A stretch of DNA of 64,000 nt from Papilionanthe hookeriana x Papilionanthe teres (GCA_022702705.1 CM040421.1:62001-126000); one strand, 5' to 3'. Shown: positions 23,552 to 37,899, counted from the first letter of the stretch. Numbers and translations: made by a program. The notes: generated by a model not told the origin, from the letters alone.

Positions 23552-26500
23552 TGTCGGTCGCCAAATTAGAAATTGTTGGTCGTCAAATTAGAAATTGTTG
23601 GTCGCCGGAATGAAAATCTCCTCGTCCATTTTAAAATAGATTTAATTATATATATATATATATATATATGTAATTTTGAAAAATAACATTTTAATTTGCA
23701 AATATAAAATCAAACCAATCTCATATATGCAATAATTTAAATAAAAGAGCACTACATTGCCAGCCATGCATCTACCCTGAAGAATAGACCTATTGTTTAA
23801 AAATGCTGCTCGATTAAATAAACTAAAAGATTTATGACATCTGTTTGGTATGCGAAACCTATATGTTGACCCACAAGTTCTCATATATAATATGAAAAAA
23901 TTAGATAAGGTTTATATTAAGCTGGGTTCTTAAAGTTTCCTATAAGAGCAAGCCGCTATAATTAATTACCTCATAAAAGACCAAAGTCATTTAAGAAAAA
24001 TCTCGATGATGATCAGGAAATATTTTCTTCACGAACTCAATTATAATTTTCAAGTTCATACATAAGAAATATCAAATAGAAAAGGTGCAAATGGGAACAA
24101 TTATTGTGGAATCCAAAGAGAGAAAGCTAGGGGCTGCTACGGATCTTGAGGAGAACCTCAGTGACTACCCAAACTATCCTATGATTTGGCTTCAACTTTA
24201 GAGATAAATTATTTAATGTTTCATTCTACCAATTTTATTATTTAGGGCTTACATCTCTACAAAAGGCCTAGAAGATAGGAGGGTTTATGTTGTATCGAAC
24301 GACGACCTCGGAATCCTAAGACGAGTTAGGGCTTATATTGTACAAGAGGGTTATACAAAGGCCTAAAAGATCATTTGAGGATTTATGTCGAATTATATAG
24401 AAGGCCTCAAAGTCCTATGACTTATTGTTTAACTCCAGGGAAAGACTTTGCTGTTGCAGATTCGTTTTGCTGTTGTGGACTTGCTTGGTCTCTTGAAGAT
24501 GTTCTTCTGTTTTTCCTTCATCGTGCTGCCCACGATGCATGCTCCAAGCGTCTCGTTGCAGAGGGTTTTAAGTTTAGAAGTGTAAGGTTCAAGAGTTTTA
24601 AAGAAGTTCCAAGATGTTTAAGGTGTATATGTCAGGTTTTGTTGTTATGGGGGGGGGGTGGAGTTTAAGTTGATTAAGCGACATCGGTTAGGATCCCACA
24701 TTTTCCTCATTCTGACACCACTAGTTTCTTCAGATTCACTTAGTCCAAATGAATTGTTAAATTAATCCAGACCAGAGAAATCTCGTTAGCAGCAGTAGAT
24801 TCCCTCGTCCAAGGGATTCCCAATCATCCAAAGAGGCTGTATTAATTTTAGTTCATTTTTGTTTTGCTTTAAAAATGTTGTTTAATTTTGAAAAGAAGTT
24901 TTGTTTTGTCTTGAGTTTTGGTTTTGCATGTAGGTTCATTTTGAGCTTTGCAAGTAAAGTAAGCAAGTGCAGATAAGAAAATGCAGTAAAGTAAAAGGAA
25001 ATGAAATTACATTACAAAATGTAAATGCGTGCCTGTCATCTTCTATCACTCCCGCTGAAATATTAGAACTTGCAGCATATATGTATACATAATTTTGTGT
25101 GTAATTTAAATAAATTGCAGGAATGGAAAGCAAGAAATACCAGTTTAAAATGTCCTTATCGAGTCCTGGGTCATAAATTGATGGGTTCCTATTCATTTAT
25201 TTATATCTCAAGGATGATTTTTTGAGCAAAGACATAATAATTTCAATTTTCCTCCAAGATATCTTAAAGGCCGAAAAGGAGTGCTGAGGATAACTCTACA
25301 CTTCTTTTGAATCCTTTGGAATGCCTTGAGTTCTTATGAACTTATTATGTTGCAAAATCATTCATCCATAAGTAAGTCAAAGTTTAGTGAAGATGTTCTA
25401 TCCCGTGCTCAATGAAATTTAATGTTTTAATCATCTCTTTGAGTGGGGTAATTATCACTTGATGTTTCATTTATGAATTATGTGAATGAAGGCCCTTAAG
25501 GGCAAATTGATTTGTTAAAGAGTTTAGCAAGCTAAAATTTAGAGCTGGGCTAGTAGTGTTTTCAAACTATTTGTGGTTATTTATATTATTTTTTCTAAGC
25601 CCTATTAAACAAACTTGGATTAAGCATAGTTCACTACTAAGTCCTTAAGATTTTATGGGTAGATTTGTAAATTAGGTGAGCTTAATGCTAATTAAATATT
25701 GTGTTATAATCCAACCGCTGGCTAGTGGTTTCTGATTGGTGAATTAGGGTCTTCCAAAATCAAACCCCTCACACCTTAGGATCACTCAATTTAATTAGCT
25801 TCTAAATTATGATAATTAAGAGAAAATTATAATTATGCCCTTTTTAACAAAAAGTGAAGAGTTGGTTTCTACCTCTTAATTCATTGTGTTTCAACCACTT
25901 AGAAAAGTCAATTATGATCATATATTACCCATTTACCCTTTGCTTAAGCCTAAATATTAATTAGGGTTTAAATTCCATAATTACTATTTGCCCTTTGAGG
26001 CCTTATCATTTCATAATTTTTTAAATTTAACTCAAATGGCTTTGATATTTTTATGTTACCCCACTAATGGGTTAATTAAAATATTAGAGGAGAAAATGTA
26101 ATTTTTTGAATTTTATTTTATTTTTAGATTTATTTTTAATGCAAAAAAAGTATTTTTCAAGTTAATTCATTAAATTATCAAAAGTATACCATCTGTCCTT
26201 AGGAAAATTAATGAAGGTTCACCTAGGTTAGAGGACCACTCATGCCGATGTTCATCTTTTTTTAAATTTTATTATAATTATTATAATTATTTATTTTTTG
26301 AGAAGTAATTATATATAAAATATTATTTAAGTAAAAAAATTAGGTTTTATATTTTTCATAAATCTCTCTGAGTTCAAGAAACCCAGAGAAACCAATTTTA
26401 TATTTTTGTGAATTTTATTTTATTTATTATAATTATTTTAGTGCAAAATTAGGGAAAATTTATTTTAAGCTTTTAAAAATTCATACTTATTTTTCAAAAA

Positions 26501-29500
26501 TTAGGAAAAAATATTATAATTGCTCCTAAACAATTTAGTACATTTTAGTACATTTTTTATTTTTATGATTTTTATGATTTTTAATTATTTTTAATTATTA
26601 AAAAATTAGAAAAATATGTTAAAAATAGAGTGCTTACTTAGGGCTTGATTTTATTTTCCTTGGCTGCCCCTGATCATAAGAAATACCAAAACCACTTTTT
26701 ATAGTTTTCTTAATTATATTTAATTATTATAGTTATTTTAATGTCAAAAATGTCATTTTACTTAGAAAAATCAAATTTAGTGGTTAAATTAATTTCAAAT
26801 GGGTTTCAAATTTTACAGTGAGTTAATATGATCATTATTTACAGTGTGGGATTAATTTTGTGATTTTTTTATTTATATTTTAATTATTCAATTTCTAAAG
26901 ATGAGATAATTATAATTAGTGTCATTCTTAATTACTTAAATCTCATTTATATTTTTCCTAGGGTCCTCTGGCCACAACGAACATACCAAAATAAGTTTTA
27001 TATTTTTTTAATTTATATTTTAATTATTAAAATTTATTAAAATAGAGTGATTAACTTGAAAATTAGAGCTTTTATGTTAGGGATGCTCTCTGACTCGCAC
27101 TCCTAACAACAGAGCAAACAAGCCCTCAAATTTCAAGCCACGATGATTTATATTTATCAAGTTATGATCTAAATAAGTTTCTAAGTATTTAATTAATTAA
27201 AATAAGATACATGATAAATAATTTTTATTTTTGTTATACATTGTTCTCCTCAGTTCACTGAGCAATAAGATATTTTTCTTTTTTTTTTATAATTTTTCTA
27301 CACAAAGTTATGAATTTTCTAAGTTCACAAATTAAATAAAAAAGGGAATTTTCCTACTTAATCTTGTAAGTACTGACTGGATCCTATGTCGCTTCGAAGT
27401 CCCACGCGACACTCCGCCATTTGATGCGACCTCCCGCATCAGCTAGCACGTGACCCGCGCTTTATGCCTCGATTATTCGTTCGACTGCATCAGCGTGATG
27501 GTATGGATCTCCGTATTTGTGTTCATCTGGTGTATCTCGTGAGCGGTCCAGCTTCCAGACCTAAGATCTCCCTCTACACTCAATCAAATCGTGTGGGGTT
27601 TGTTCCTACTCCTTCATCTACTCAAGACGAACCTATCTATATGGTTTATCAAGTATGAAATACAAGTTCGTTTCACAAAGGCTCTAACCGAGATGAAATT
27701 TGGGAAAAATGGCATATACCTATGTCCAAGAGGCGTGGCTTCAATTGGAAATTTTCTAAATGTTCCTTGTGATCTTGCGAAGCTCCTCCAGTTGTTGGTT
27801 CAGGCAGAGGTGAGGTCTGAGTAGGAGCTCCACCTATAGGTGGTGCGGCTTAGGTGAAAGTCAGATGCAACGAGCCTCGAAGTGGGGGCTTTTAGTGTAG
27901 AACTTCGTCGTTTGGCTTGTGGAAGGTGAGGATCAAGCCAATTTGAAGTTTCGTGGAGTTTGGTGGGGTGTCCTATTTCTGGCTTAATTTTGGGTGGCAA
28001 AATTGGCATCAGGCAGTGGGGAAGATGGTTGAAGAGTGATGGCTTGAGCTCATAAAATCTTAGACAAGCTCTTGGAGCAATTTGGTAGAGTCTCCCCAAG
28101 GTTTAGTGAACTCATCCTGGTTTGGCCATGGGGGGTGGTGATTAAATAGGCAGGGAAAGGGTGGACACCAGGGCTTCAATTTAGTTGAGCTCTACTGCTT
28201 AGCTGGAGGGAAGAAAGGTGCAAGTGGCCAATGAGAGCTGGCCATCTCTGGAAGTTTCAATTATAGGTTTAAGGTTTGGGGGTGGCTCTCGATTTTGATG
28301 TTTTCTGGTGACTAGGTCGGCCGACCAGGCCAGAGCGGGTAGCTAGGTGGTTCAGGTGAGCCAGGGGAGTTTAATTGTGATGGTTTGGGTTGCTTGATGG
28401 CTGGTGGCAAAGATCTCCTCTATTTTAGCCAAATATGGGAAGAAATCCCCTAAATCAAGGGACTCTTGGTCCATGGCTCAACTAGGTTGGGCTAGGTGCA
28501 TCTAGCTTAGTTCCTAAGGCTCAAATGCTGGTTGTGGTGAACATGATTTGGTTAATTTGGATGGGTTTGGTCAAATTGGAGGTTTGGGATCAAAATTGGG
28601 CTTTTTGTTTGAACTTGGGTCTAGGTTGGGTTTGGGCTAAGATTTGGGTCAATTGATTCGTCAATTTGATGTGGATGATTGTCATGAGGAATTTTGAAAA
28701 GCAATTGGGTGATTTTGAATTGATTGGGGAGTTCAATTTAGTTGGATTTTGAATTTGGGTCAATTTGGGGCAATTGGGCTAGACTTGGGTTTGGAATGGG
28801 CTAGAGCTTGGATTTAGTCCAATTGATGGTTCAAATTGGTCTAAGAGATTGTGGTGAAGAGTTTTGGATGTCAATTGGGTGGAACTTTTAGAATTCAGAA
28901 GTTCAATTTGGTGACAATTGGATTTTAGGGAAAAATTGGGGATTTTGATTTGGGTTGGATTTAGGCTAGGTTTGGTTCTAGATTTGGATCAATTTAAGGT
29001 TCACATTGATTTAGGGGAATGTTATGAAGAGTTTAGAATTCAAATTTGGCAGAATTGAATGGGTTATGGGGTTCAATTTGATGAAATTTATGGGTATGGT
29101 CAAATTGGGGTAATTCATTTAGACTTGGAATTAGAGTTTGTAATTGGGTGCATATGGGCTTGGATTTGGTTTTGATTGGGATCAAACATGGTGAATTTTG
29201 ATTTGAAATTGAATTTGGGAAGTTTGGAATCATTTGGTGGAAATTGGGGGTGATTTGGGGATTTTGGGCCTTTTAAAGGGCAATTTGGGGATTTTAGTCA
29301 AAATTGATCAATTTGGGCTCAATGGAGTGATTTGAATTGATTTTTAGGATATTTGGAGTGATTTTGGAGATTCTGAGAATTCTTGGAATTTTTGGGGTGT
29401 GAAGGGCATTTTGGTAATTTGGGTATTTTTGGAATTTTGGGAATTTTAAGGTATTTTGATCAATTTGAGTGGCTTCAAAATGATTTGGAATGATTTTTGG

Positions 29501-30126
29501 AGAGAATTTAATAATTTGGGAAATTTTGGGAGATTTTGGAAAAATTAAGGTTTAGGGGTATTTTGGTAGTTTTGTGAAAATTGGGGCTAAAAGGTCAAAT
29601 ATTGGGGTTTTAGTGAAATTGGGATCAATTGAGAATGTTAATCATGAGGCCACCTTATTTGAGTAATGGACCAAGGGAAATCCTATTTTGGATCCTCCAT
29701 GTGTTGGTCTTAGCCAAACCCTAGCCTAGGGTTAAATGTTGGGGAACCACCTACATGAGTTTCCAAAAGAAGTAGGGAACCAGGATAAGGGTGATTGGTT
29801 TAGGGTTAGTTGTTAGTGAGAGTATGGGGTTGTGTGTGTGTGTGTGTGCAGGATTGACCAAAGCCACACCATTTGGGGTTAACCCTAAGGCTTGATCATC
29901 TTATGGGGACTCCTTTTGAGCTCCCTCGTATTTGACCCTAACCTACTATGTGCTAGAGGTTAGTATCAAACATGTGAAACTCCAAGAAGAGTAAAGAAGC
30001 GTTTGGAATTTCTAATGAGGTAGGGTACCATCACTAATCCTCGAGGATAGCAAACAGGAAAGTCCTATAGCTAGATCCTAGCTCTTAAGGAAGAAAGACT
30101 AGACCTCAACAAAAGTGAGGTCCACA
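23552..30126 (-). mobile_element. Solo LTR (6,575 bp) of a Tat-lineage Ty3/gypsy family
   Basis: The sequence begins TGTCGGTCGCC, ends GTGAGGTCCACA and is flanked by a perfect 5-bp direct duplication GCTCT (23,547-23,551 and 30,127-30,131). It aligns along its length with the LTRs at 45,020 and 57,537. Shared landmarks include GAAGAATAGAC, TAAAGTTTCCTATAAG, the CpG-rich block at 27,385-27,550, the GT-rich block at 27,850-29,650 and the terminal hairpin GACCTCA...TGAGGTC at 30,103-30,122. With no internal region, it is a product of LTR-LTR recombination. The strand is assigned from the pol genes linked to the other LTRs, since the TGT...ACA ends are symmetrical. A (TA)n run lies at 23,647-23,670. 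Confidence 0.9.
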
Positions 30127-30131
30127 GCTCT
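30127..30131. repeat. Target-site duplication GCTCT (right)
   Basis: These five bases are identical to 23,547-23,551 and directly follow CA of the solo LTR. Confidence 0.9.
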
Positions 30132-31348
30132 ATATATACATACATGATTCCAATATCTATACAACGATATAAACTTCAAACTAAAGTACGAGTCACATGC
30201 ATATTCTTTCGGTCCTCACAACATGGTTTCAAACATTAAGCGCCTTGGAAATTCATGCTTGTACCTTTCTTCTGATACAGAATCCAATATATGAAATTTA
30301 AGAAATACAAATATAATTCCAAAAAATGGCTTGACCTATATAAAAACTAGCACATGTTATCTCATGCAACATATAATTAATCATTTGCGGTTTGAGAAGA
30401 GCTAAGTCGCACCTGCCAAAAAAGCATCAAATTAAATTATAAACTTCCTCCTTATTAAGCATGACTCTCAACAAGACGACTGGTCCTAATAAAATAGTGC
30501 ACAGATCTCACACTCAATGAGCACAGAAAAGGCAACAGATAAAATGTCTGGCTAGGTTCAAACAATTAAATAATATCCAGATATATGAAAATACAAACTA
30601 TACTCTTCTCTACTCTAAACAAGCATCTAGAAGTAAGGTGCATTAATTACATACATTTCAGTGTGTAAAAAGTGTGGCTGAGGCTAGGGTATGATTTTGA
30701 CGAGTTCCTCGACATTGGCCCATCCTAAAGATGAAAGCTAATACACGTCACTATGAGATGATGGTTTCAAATAAAATTAAGTTTCAAAGATTGACTTTAC
30801 ATGTCTAAATTATAGATGTCTTAATTTTAAAATAGAGTAAAATATGAGGAGTAATTTTAATATAAAAAAAAATATATTTTTTTTAAAATAGAGATATGCA
30901 TCTAAATAACCTAAATGACATATTTTAGATTTCTTCGATCCTTTGCAGAATCATACATGTGCTGATCACAATGCAATAATTTGTATTGCTCACTGAGATA
31001 TACTTACAAGCAATGTTCATTAAGGCATTGCAATCAACATCGGGTCATACATCTAAAACCTAATTAATTCATTCATAATTGAACCTTTTAATAATAATAA
31101 ATTTTAATTAAAACATGGACAACTTGTTTAAACATTTAATTAATTTAATGATCGATTTAAACAATTAAGTAATAACTTAATAATTTATTTTAAACAATTA
31201 ATTAGTCAATCAAATAATTAATTAAAAACAATTTAAATGAATTTCAACCATATAATTAAATCATTTAACTAAACACTAAATAAGCTTTATTTGATTTATT
31301 AAATTAAACTAAACTCAATTGAAATTTTAAGAGGAGAAAATGTGTTAC
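30132..31348. other. AT-rich spacer
   Basis: I see no gene. Low-complexity TTAATTAA-type sequence occupies 31,080-31,330. Confidence 0.4.
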
Positions 31349-31840
31349 TTACATATGTGTATGTGTCAAAGTTATTTTAAAACCTTTATTATATATTTCT
31401 TTGAGAAGATCTTTGCACAATCTTCTTCTTTGGTTAATCATTACATGCGTGCCATCAAAGTCACCAATCTTCCAATTTCCCACAAGCTTGGCGTCTTGAA
31501 AGTATTTCCTTATGAACTCCAGTTTAGGGTGGCCAAGTCGAAACTTGCCCACATGTGTAAATTTGTATGGCTCTACCAAAACAACAGTTTTAGCTTCCAA
31601 GATAAATAGGGCATGATTCTCTACTTTTTTGCCACACTTCTTAACCAATCAACAATTACTTTCTCTCTAAAGTATCATGGTAGGGCTGGGGGAAAACCAA
31701 TTTGTCGGAAACAATGGGATACTTAGACAGACCAGTCACACTTACATATGTAACTTATTCTTGACATTAAATCCACCTGCAATTGTGTTTAAAACAGTGT
31801 TAAGACGCGGCTCATTGGTAGGTGGGAGAGGAGGTTCCAT
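31349..31840 (-). pseudogene. L1-type LINE ORF1 fragment (DUF4283-like)
   Basis: The - strand frame starting at 31,648 reads FTHVGKFRLGHPKLEFIRKYF, then LVGNWKIGDFDGTHVMIN. This matches the pattern of the DUF4283 domain found in plant L1 ORF1 proteins and related transposon-derived genes (a VGKF..GRP..E.IR.. core, then GDF.....HVLI). Upstream, at 31,840, an ATG opens MEPPLPPTNEPRLNTVLNTI, separated from the domain by stops. No zinc knuckle, endonuclease or reverse transcriptase follows, so it is a short 5' scrap. It is recognised from the motif alone. Confidence 0.6.
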
Positions 31841-32064
31841 TGCAACCAATGGAACAGTAAAGCAACCCACCCACGATGAAAAATTTCAAAAAACTCCACA
31901 AAACCACCGAAAAACTACCTTCAATAACACCAATGAAACTCGGTTGCAACACCACCCAACAAAAGGATACACCTTCAATAACCCCGCCAAAAACAAGGGA
32001 GAACTAATCGCAAAATCGCCCTAGAATTGCCATGGAGAGATCGTCCCACCTTCATCTTTTTTAC

Positions 32065-32067
<3 letters not shown>

Positions 32068-32109
<42 letters not shown>

Positions 32110-32178
32110 GTGTATATATATATATATGTATGTATATATATATATGTATGTATGTATGTATATATATATGTATGTATG

Positions 32179-32210
<32 letters not shown>

Positions 32211-32240
32211 CATATATATGTATATACATACATATATATG

Positions 32241-32328
<88 letters not shown>

Positions 32329-32330
32329 AT
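32068..32330. repeat. (TA)n / (TATG)n microsatellite
   Basis: Over 250 bases of TA dinucleotides with interspersed TATG units. The long frames translating as repeated YIYI on both strands are artefacts of it. Confidence 0.95.
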
Positions 32331-32814
32331 TATATGCATGAATATTTAAAGTTATTTTAAACTTATATATGAATATGTATATTTTATACATGTAAGTTTT
32401 GTGTGAAATATTCATGCATATAAAAATGTTTATAAGTTTGAAATGAACCCTATAGATAATTCACTTAATGTGTTTAGGTCATTTTAGATAGTTTTTGTTC
32501 TCTTTTCATCAATGTGATATATTTGTACCTATAAAGACAAGATGAATCGTAAAAATTTATGATGGATGTAGATGAATTGCATCGATTGTATGTTACATGT
32601 TGCATGATTTTTTATGGTGATTTGCATGTGAGATTGCTTGCCTGTTGCACCGTTCCTTCTATCAAGCATGTTGGTTTAAAGAGTATTAGCTAGGATAACT
32701 TTGAAAGCTTGAGATCGTTGGATGAGAAGTATAGAAGAAGAAATAAGAATCCTTAGACTTAAGTGAGTACAGAGAGAAAGTGTCCGGTAATCACATTAAA
32801 AAATTTTAAAAGAG

Positions 32815-32820
<6 letters not shown>

Positions 32821-32903
<83 letters not shown>
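32821..32903. repeat. Compound (TA)n(TAA)n microsatellite
   Basis: About 20 TA units are followed by about 14 TAA units. Confidence 0.95.
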
Positions 32904-32905
<2 letters not shown>

Positions 32906-32909
32906 GTGC

Positions 32910-35900
32910 TAAAAAAACTATTTTCAAAATATAAATAATTCCATTAAATAAAAATATTTTCTATTATAACTGAATATTCTCTAAACTTGTAAAGCTAAAA
33001 AAGAATTCAACTCATGAGAAAATTTCTACCTTAACTAAATGAGCTAAAAAAATTCTTAATGTTTGGAAATTTAGAAAAAGCTCAAGGAAATGTTATACAT
33101 GTCTCTTAAAATCTTTGAAGGAAAATTCCTTTTTAGAAGTTGATCTTCTCTTTAAAATCTTTTAATGGTTTTCTAAATGTTTTCTAAATCCTTTTCAAAA
33201 TAAACAACTCATTTTAAGGTTTAAAAAGAAATTCTATAATAAGTTTATTCTCAAAACTTAAAGAAATTTTCATAAAATTTTAAAATTCCTTTGGAAGAAA
33301 AAAATTAAAGAAAATTATTTTAAAATAAATCTCATTTTAAATTAAAAATATATTTTCATCAAAACTTTGAGATTTTCTTTTGAGAGAAATTTTCTTTAAG
33401 AATTTCTTTCTTAAGTGATCTTCTCTTTAAAAGATTTGAAAAAGTAAGATTGATTAATTTCCTTTCAAAAGGATATATTTTAAACCCTTGAGCTACATGA
33501 ATTAAAGAAATATAAGCTTGTCAGGCTCTCTATTACTTGTATAGCCTAGGAAAGACTTATATATTCAGTAGAATAAGTGACTACATGAATAAATATGTTT
33601 CTCCCAAGAATTGTATGATTTTGTAGCCCTGGGCTTTTGAATATATAATTCTTGGGTCATCTTAATTTAAATAATTCATATAATGGATGAATTTTTTAGT
33701 TAAATACTTTTGAATAATAAGTCTACTTTTAGAAAAACCAAATTTTGCATGAAAAATATATTTTTATTATCTAAATTGGAATACAAATAAGTCTTAAATA
33801 TAAAAATTTTATATTGAGAGATTTAATCTTATTTGTTCAGAATATAGTATCTCAATGACAATCAAAACTATATTGAGAAAACAAAACATATAAAAGAAAG
33901 CAAAAATAGTATGATTGACAATTTGATCAAACAACAACACTTAGAAAACTTCAATGTGTCATAATAACTGGAAATATTTGAAGAAAATAAATCACATAAT
34001 AATTATCAAACCCATAAAAAGTAAAAATAACCAACTCAATATTCTTATAACTACACCCTATGATAGCTCCAAACTGTGACACTAGGATAGCGAATATGGA
34101 TGAAAACCTAGAACCGTACACACCTTATAATAGTATAGTCTAGAAGCCGTAAGTTAGTTTACAAGGTACCCAATATATAGACTTAATAAATATGACATAT
34201 AAAACAAATTGCCTATATTCTCAGACTATAAGAGTATCCTAGAATGAAGTAGCCCATGCTATGAATGAAGATACTCAAAATCACTTTATGACAGGAAAGA
34301 ATACCTTATGTCATTACTATGGCAAGAATGAGAACTCTTGTTATTCTACTAATCAATAGTTTGAGAATATTAATGTACTTGGGATGATGAAAAGCCATTA
34401 GCATCTTGACCAAGCGCTTTACTCTCAAATTAGGTTAGCCCACCTATAGTCACTTGTTTATATATATTTATGTTAGGGTTCACCTTCAACTAGATATTTA
34501 TTACACTTTCCTATCCTTTAGAGTAGGATGTTTCTTAAGTCAATTCCCTCAATCAAAACAAATTTAATCACTTAAAACTTAACCCAATAAAATCAAACCC
34601 TAATCAATCTTATCAAGATTAACTCAATCCTACCAAACTTATCCAACCTTATCAGACATAATTTAATCTTAACAAGATCAAACCAATTCTTCAAAATCTA
34701 AACTCAACCTTAATCTAATTCAAACCTGAGATCAAATTCAAATTCAATCAAGATCAAACACAAATTTGAATTGTTTCTCAAACCTGATTCAAACTCTAAA
34801 CCATCATTTTGATTGTCAAATGTTGAGCTCAATCTTATGGGTAAATTCATTTTTTAAATCTCAAGTGAAGTCAACCTTTATAAAAAATTATCCCTTTTAT
34901 CTAATTCTTCAAACTTCATCATCCAATAAACATTCATTAAAGAATAAAGAAAGATATAAGGAATAAAATTAATTGAGAGAATTATTACGATTAATTCTTG
35001 ATATGTAATTAACTATAAGGGAGCCCCCTTATAGAGATATCAGACCCCAGAATAAAATAAATTTTATCTAACATTTATAAATTAAGGGAAAGATCTTGGT
35101 TCCACAGATCCATAAATCATGAAATTTTCTCATCTGAATGATTAGATCTATTTCAAGATAATATTTATATCTTTTGGGATAGTATATTATTCTTTGAATA
35201 ATATATCCGATCATTTATATAAATGTCATCCAAGATCTATTGTGGCCCCTAACATAATAAAATCCCATGAAAAACTAAATAAACCTAAATTTTCAAGGAT
35301 GATAAATAGGTGGATTAACCTAAATATTGGGAATAATTCCCCCAGTTAAGATGCCTATGACTTTCTATCATTTTAGGTGTACTAGGATCCTTAGACTATT
35401 ACTTAACCTTATAGTACGTGGTCTCCACTATTACTATAGTAATGATAAATTTAGACTTTCTTCTTGTTAGGTGGTTTGAGGTGCTTTTATCAGTAACCAT
35501 GAGTTACTTCATCATAGGGCGCCTTCATAATTTGAGGGGCTAAGATTGTTTATATTACATGTCTTCATCCATAGTCTAGTTATGGGTACCTAGTAGACTA
35601 ATCTAGTTTTCTAGACTAGACTGCTCTTGATTGAGTATGATCTTAGCTTTTCTTTCTAAGTCAGCTAACATAGGATTTCAAAGTTAATCTACATAGATTT
35701 TATTTGCATAATTTAGATTTGATGAAATTTAATTTGATTTTAGGATTTAATACTTAGTCCATGATTTGTTTTGATTCATAATTTGGCAGTCATGGTGAAA
35801 ATCAGGTTCTTCGAAGTTCAGGTTTGTTTTCTCCTAATTTGTCGGTCATTTATGAAAATCAAGGTTCTTCTAGATTTAGTTTTCATTTGATTTTATATCC

Positions 35901-37049
35901 CAAGTGTTAATGTTTTTTAATTAATTCTCTCCTATGATTGATTTCAATGTTTGGTTTGTTATTCTATGTTGAACTAATATTTCATTGATAGATTCACTAA
36001 AAATTTCATGCTTACATTCTTCATCTTTGATTCTCATACACATACCTATTTTTTGAAGTTTTTACTTCTATGGAAAAGAGTTTTTTATTAAGAATTTTTT
36101 TCATATGAAGGTAATATGTGAATGAATCTTAATGAGAAAAGTGTGCGTATATGACAATGCTCAAAGTTTATACGAACAAGCGTTAAGCTCATGAATCACA
36201 TGTTCCTAAAAAAAGAACATATTCATTTACAGTCCATACCTTTGAGCATATATAAGTTTTGCGTAAAATAACTTGCTCAGAAGAATTTGCACCACTATAA
36301 CCTTAGCATTGAATGGTAAGCTCACAAGAGGGTTTGAATACTTTTCTTAAAGTTAAGTTTGTTTAGTTTATGTTTCAAAAAATTGTTGCTTAGATTTTAA
36401 ATTTAAAAGAATTTTGTTTTTGAAAAGTTTACTTTAAGTTTGGTATTTAAAAAGAGTTTTGTTTAAGTATTTATTTTAAAGAATATTTTACTTAGGTTTC
36501 ATTTTGAAAGATTTAGTAGTCTCTACTTTGAGAAAGGTTAATTTGAGTTTTGTTTTTGAAATGGAAAGATTTGGATTTTATTAAAAGAAGGGTTTTATTT
36601 TGAATATTTTCTTAAACGTTTTCAAAATTCCTTTTAGAAAAATTTTCATTAAGTTTTTATTTTAGAGTGTTTGTTTTTTTTATTTGCCAAAAAAAGAAGG
36701 TTTTCGCTTATTTTTTTAAGAGAGATTATTTTGTTTAATTATTTTGGAGCTCCCTCAAACTTTTGTAAAATAATTCTTTGGATTACTTTTAATTTATATA
36801 TTTTTATAAGAGAAAAAAATTAGAGCACATTTAATTTTTTTATAAAAATAATTATTTTCTTATCCTGAGTTTTTTAATATAGACATGGTAAATATCTCCC
36901 TTCCTTTTAGCATACGAAGATAACTATTTTTTAAAAATATGAGCACACTATAGGCTTTCTTATTTGCATGGATGAGCATGAAATATCCCAACTCAATAAA
37001 ATATTTAGCATATAACTCATAAACCACTCAACTTGCTTCTTTTTTTGTT
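32910..37049. other. AT-rich spacer without recognised genes
   Basis: No motif-bearing reading frame. The stretch 34,540-34,800 is a run of CAATCTTATCAAGATT-like words, C/A-rich on the + strand. It resembles in style the GT-rich LTR segments read on the other strand and may be a decayed LTR in opposite orientation. A short near-duplicate (TCATGGTGAAAATCAGGTTCTTC / TCATTTATGAAAATCAAGG...) lies at 35,780-35,870. Confidence 0.35.
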
Positions 37050-37570
37050 TAAAACATGAAAACACAACACAAGCATGGAAGTGAACTAACACATAAGATC
37101 ACAAGCATGGAAGTGAACTACCACATAAGATCACGAGCACAAAAATTTGCACATAGATCATAAGCATAAAGACTTTCACGTAAGATCAAAAGCATGTCAA
37201 TGTGCATATAAGATCATAAGCACAGAGATGAAATACCACATAAGATCACAAGCATGGAAATTTGCACATAAGATCTCAAGCATGGAGATTTGCACATAAG
37301 ATCACATAACACATGAATTTTTAATTTTAAACACCCAACTTGCATGTTAAACACCTAACATTCATGGTGAACACATAACTTCCACGGAACACCTAACTTG
37401 TATGGAAAACACATCATTAGCATGGCAAACACCTCTCTTGCATGTTTAGCACATAAATTGCATGGTAAACACCTTACCCACAATTTAAATGCATAATTTG
37501 CATGATGAACACCTCATTGCTTGGTAAACACATAATATTCATGGTAAACACTTCACTTGCTTTAGAATCA
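37050..37570. repeat. Degenerate tandem repeats, ACATAAGATCACAAGCATGG and CATGGTAAACACCTAAC
   Basis: Two adjoining arrays are present. About eight units around ACATAAGATCACAAGCATGG (37,050-37,310) are followed by about ten units of about 28 bp built on AACACCTAACTTGCATGGTA (37,320-37,560). No coding potential seen. Confidence 0.75.
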
Positions 37571-37899
37571 TCACATAAATGTAGATGCTTAAAAATCTCC
37601 CTTTCCTCCCTTATTTATTATTATTATTATTTCGTAAGGCTTTTAGGTCTAAGGCTTGGGTTAGGGTTGTCTTAGTTTTTTTTCGGGCTACATTTAGGTG
37701 AGTTAGGGTTAGGTAGGCTTGATTTAGGTGTGTAGAGTAGTGTATGCTCAGCTTTAGTGGATTAGGGTTGTGTTCTTAAGCTCATAATTGTGTATAAGAA
37801 CTTGGCAGGCACAGTTAAGGAGGTTTAAACTAAATCTAGGTGAAATAGGATTAGGTAGGTGTCAGTGTAGTGTGGAGTTGTGGTGAAAAGTGTTATGGT

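Noticed and set aside
32021..32415. Several long frames on both strands translating as YIYIYI
   Set aside because: They are products of the (TA)n/(TATG)n microsatellite and carry no protein signal.
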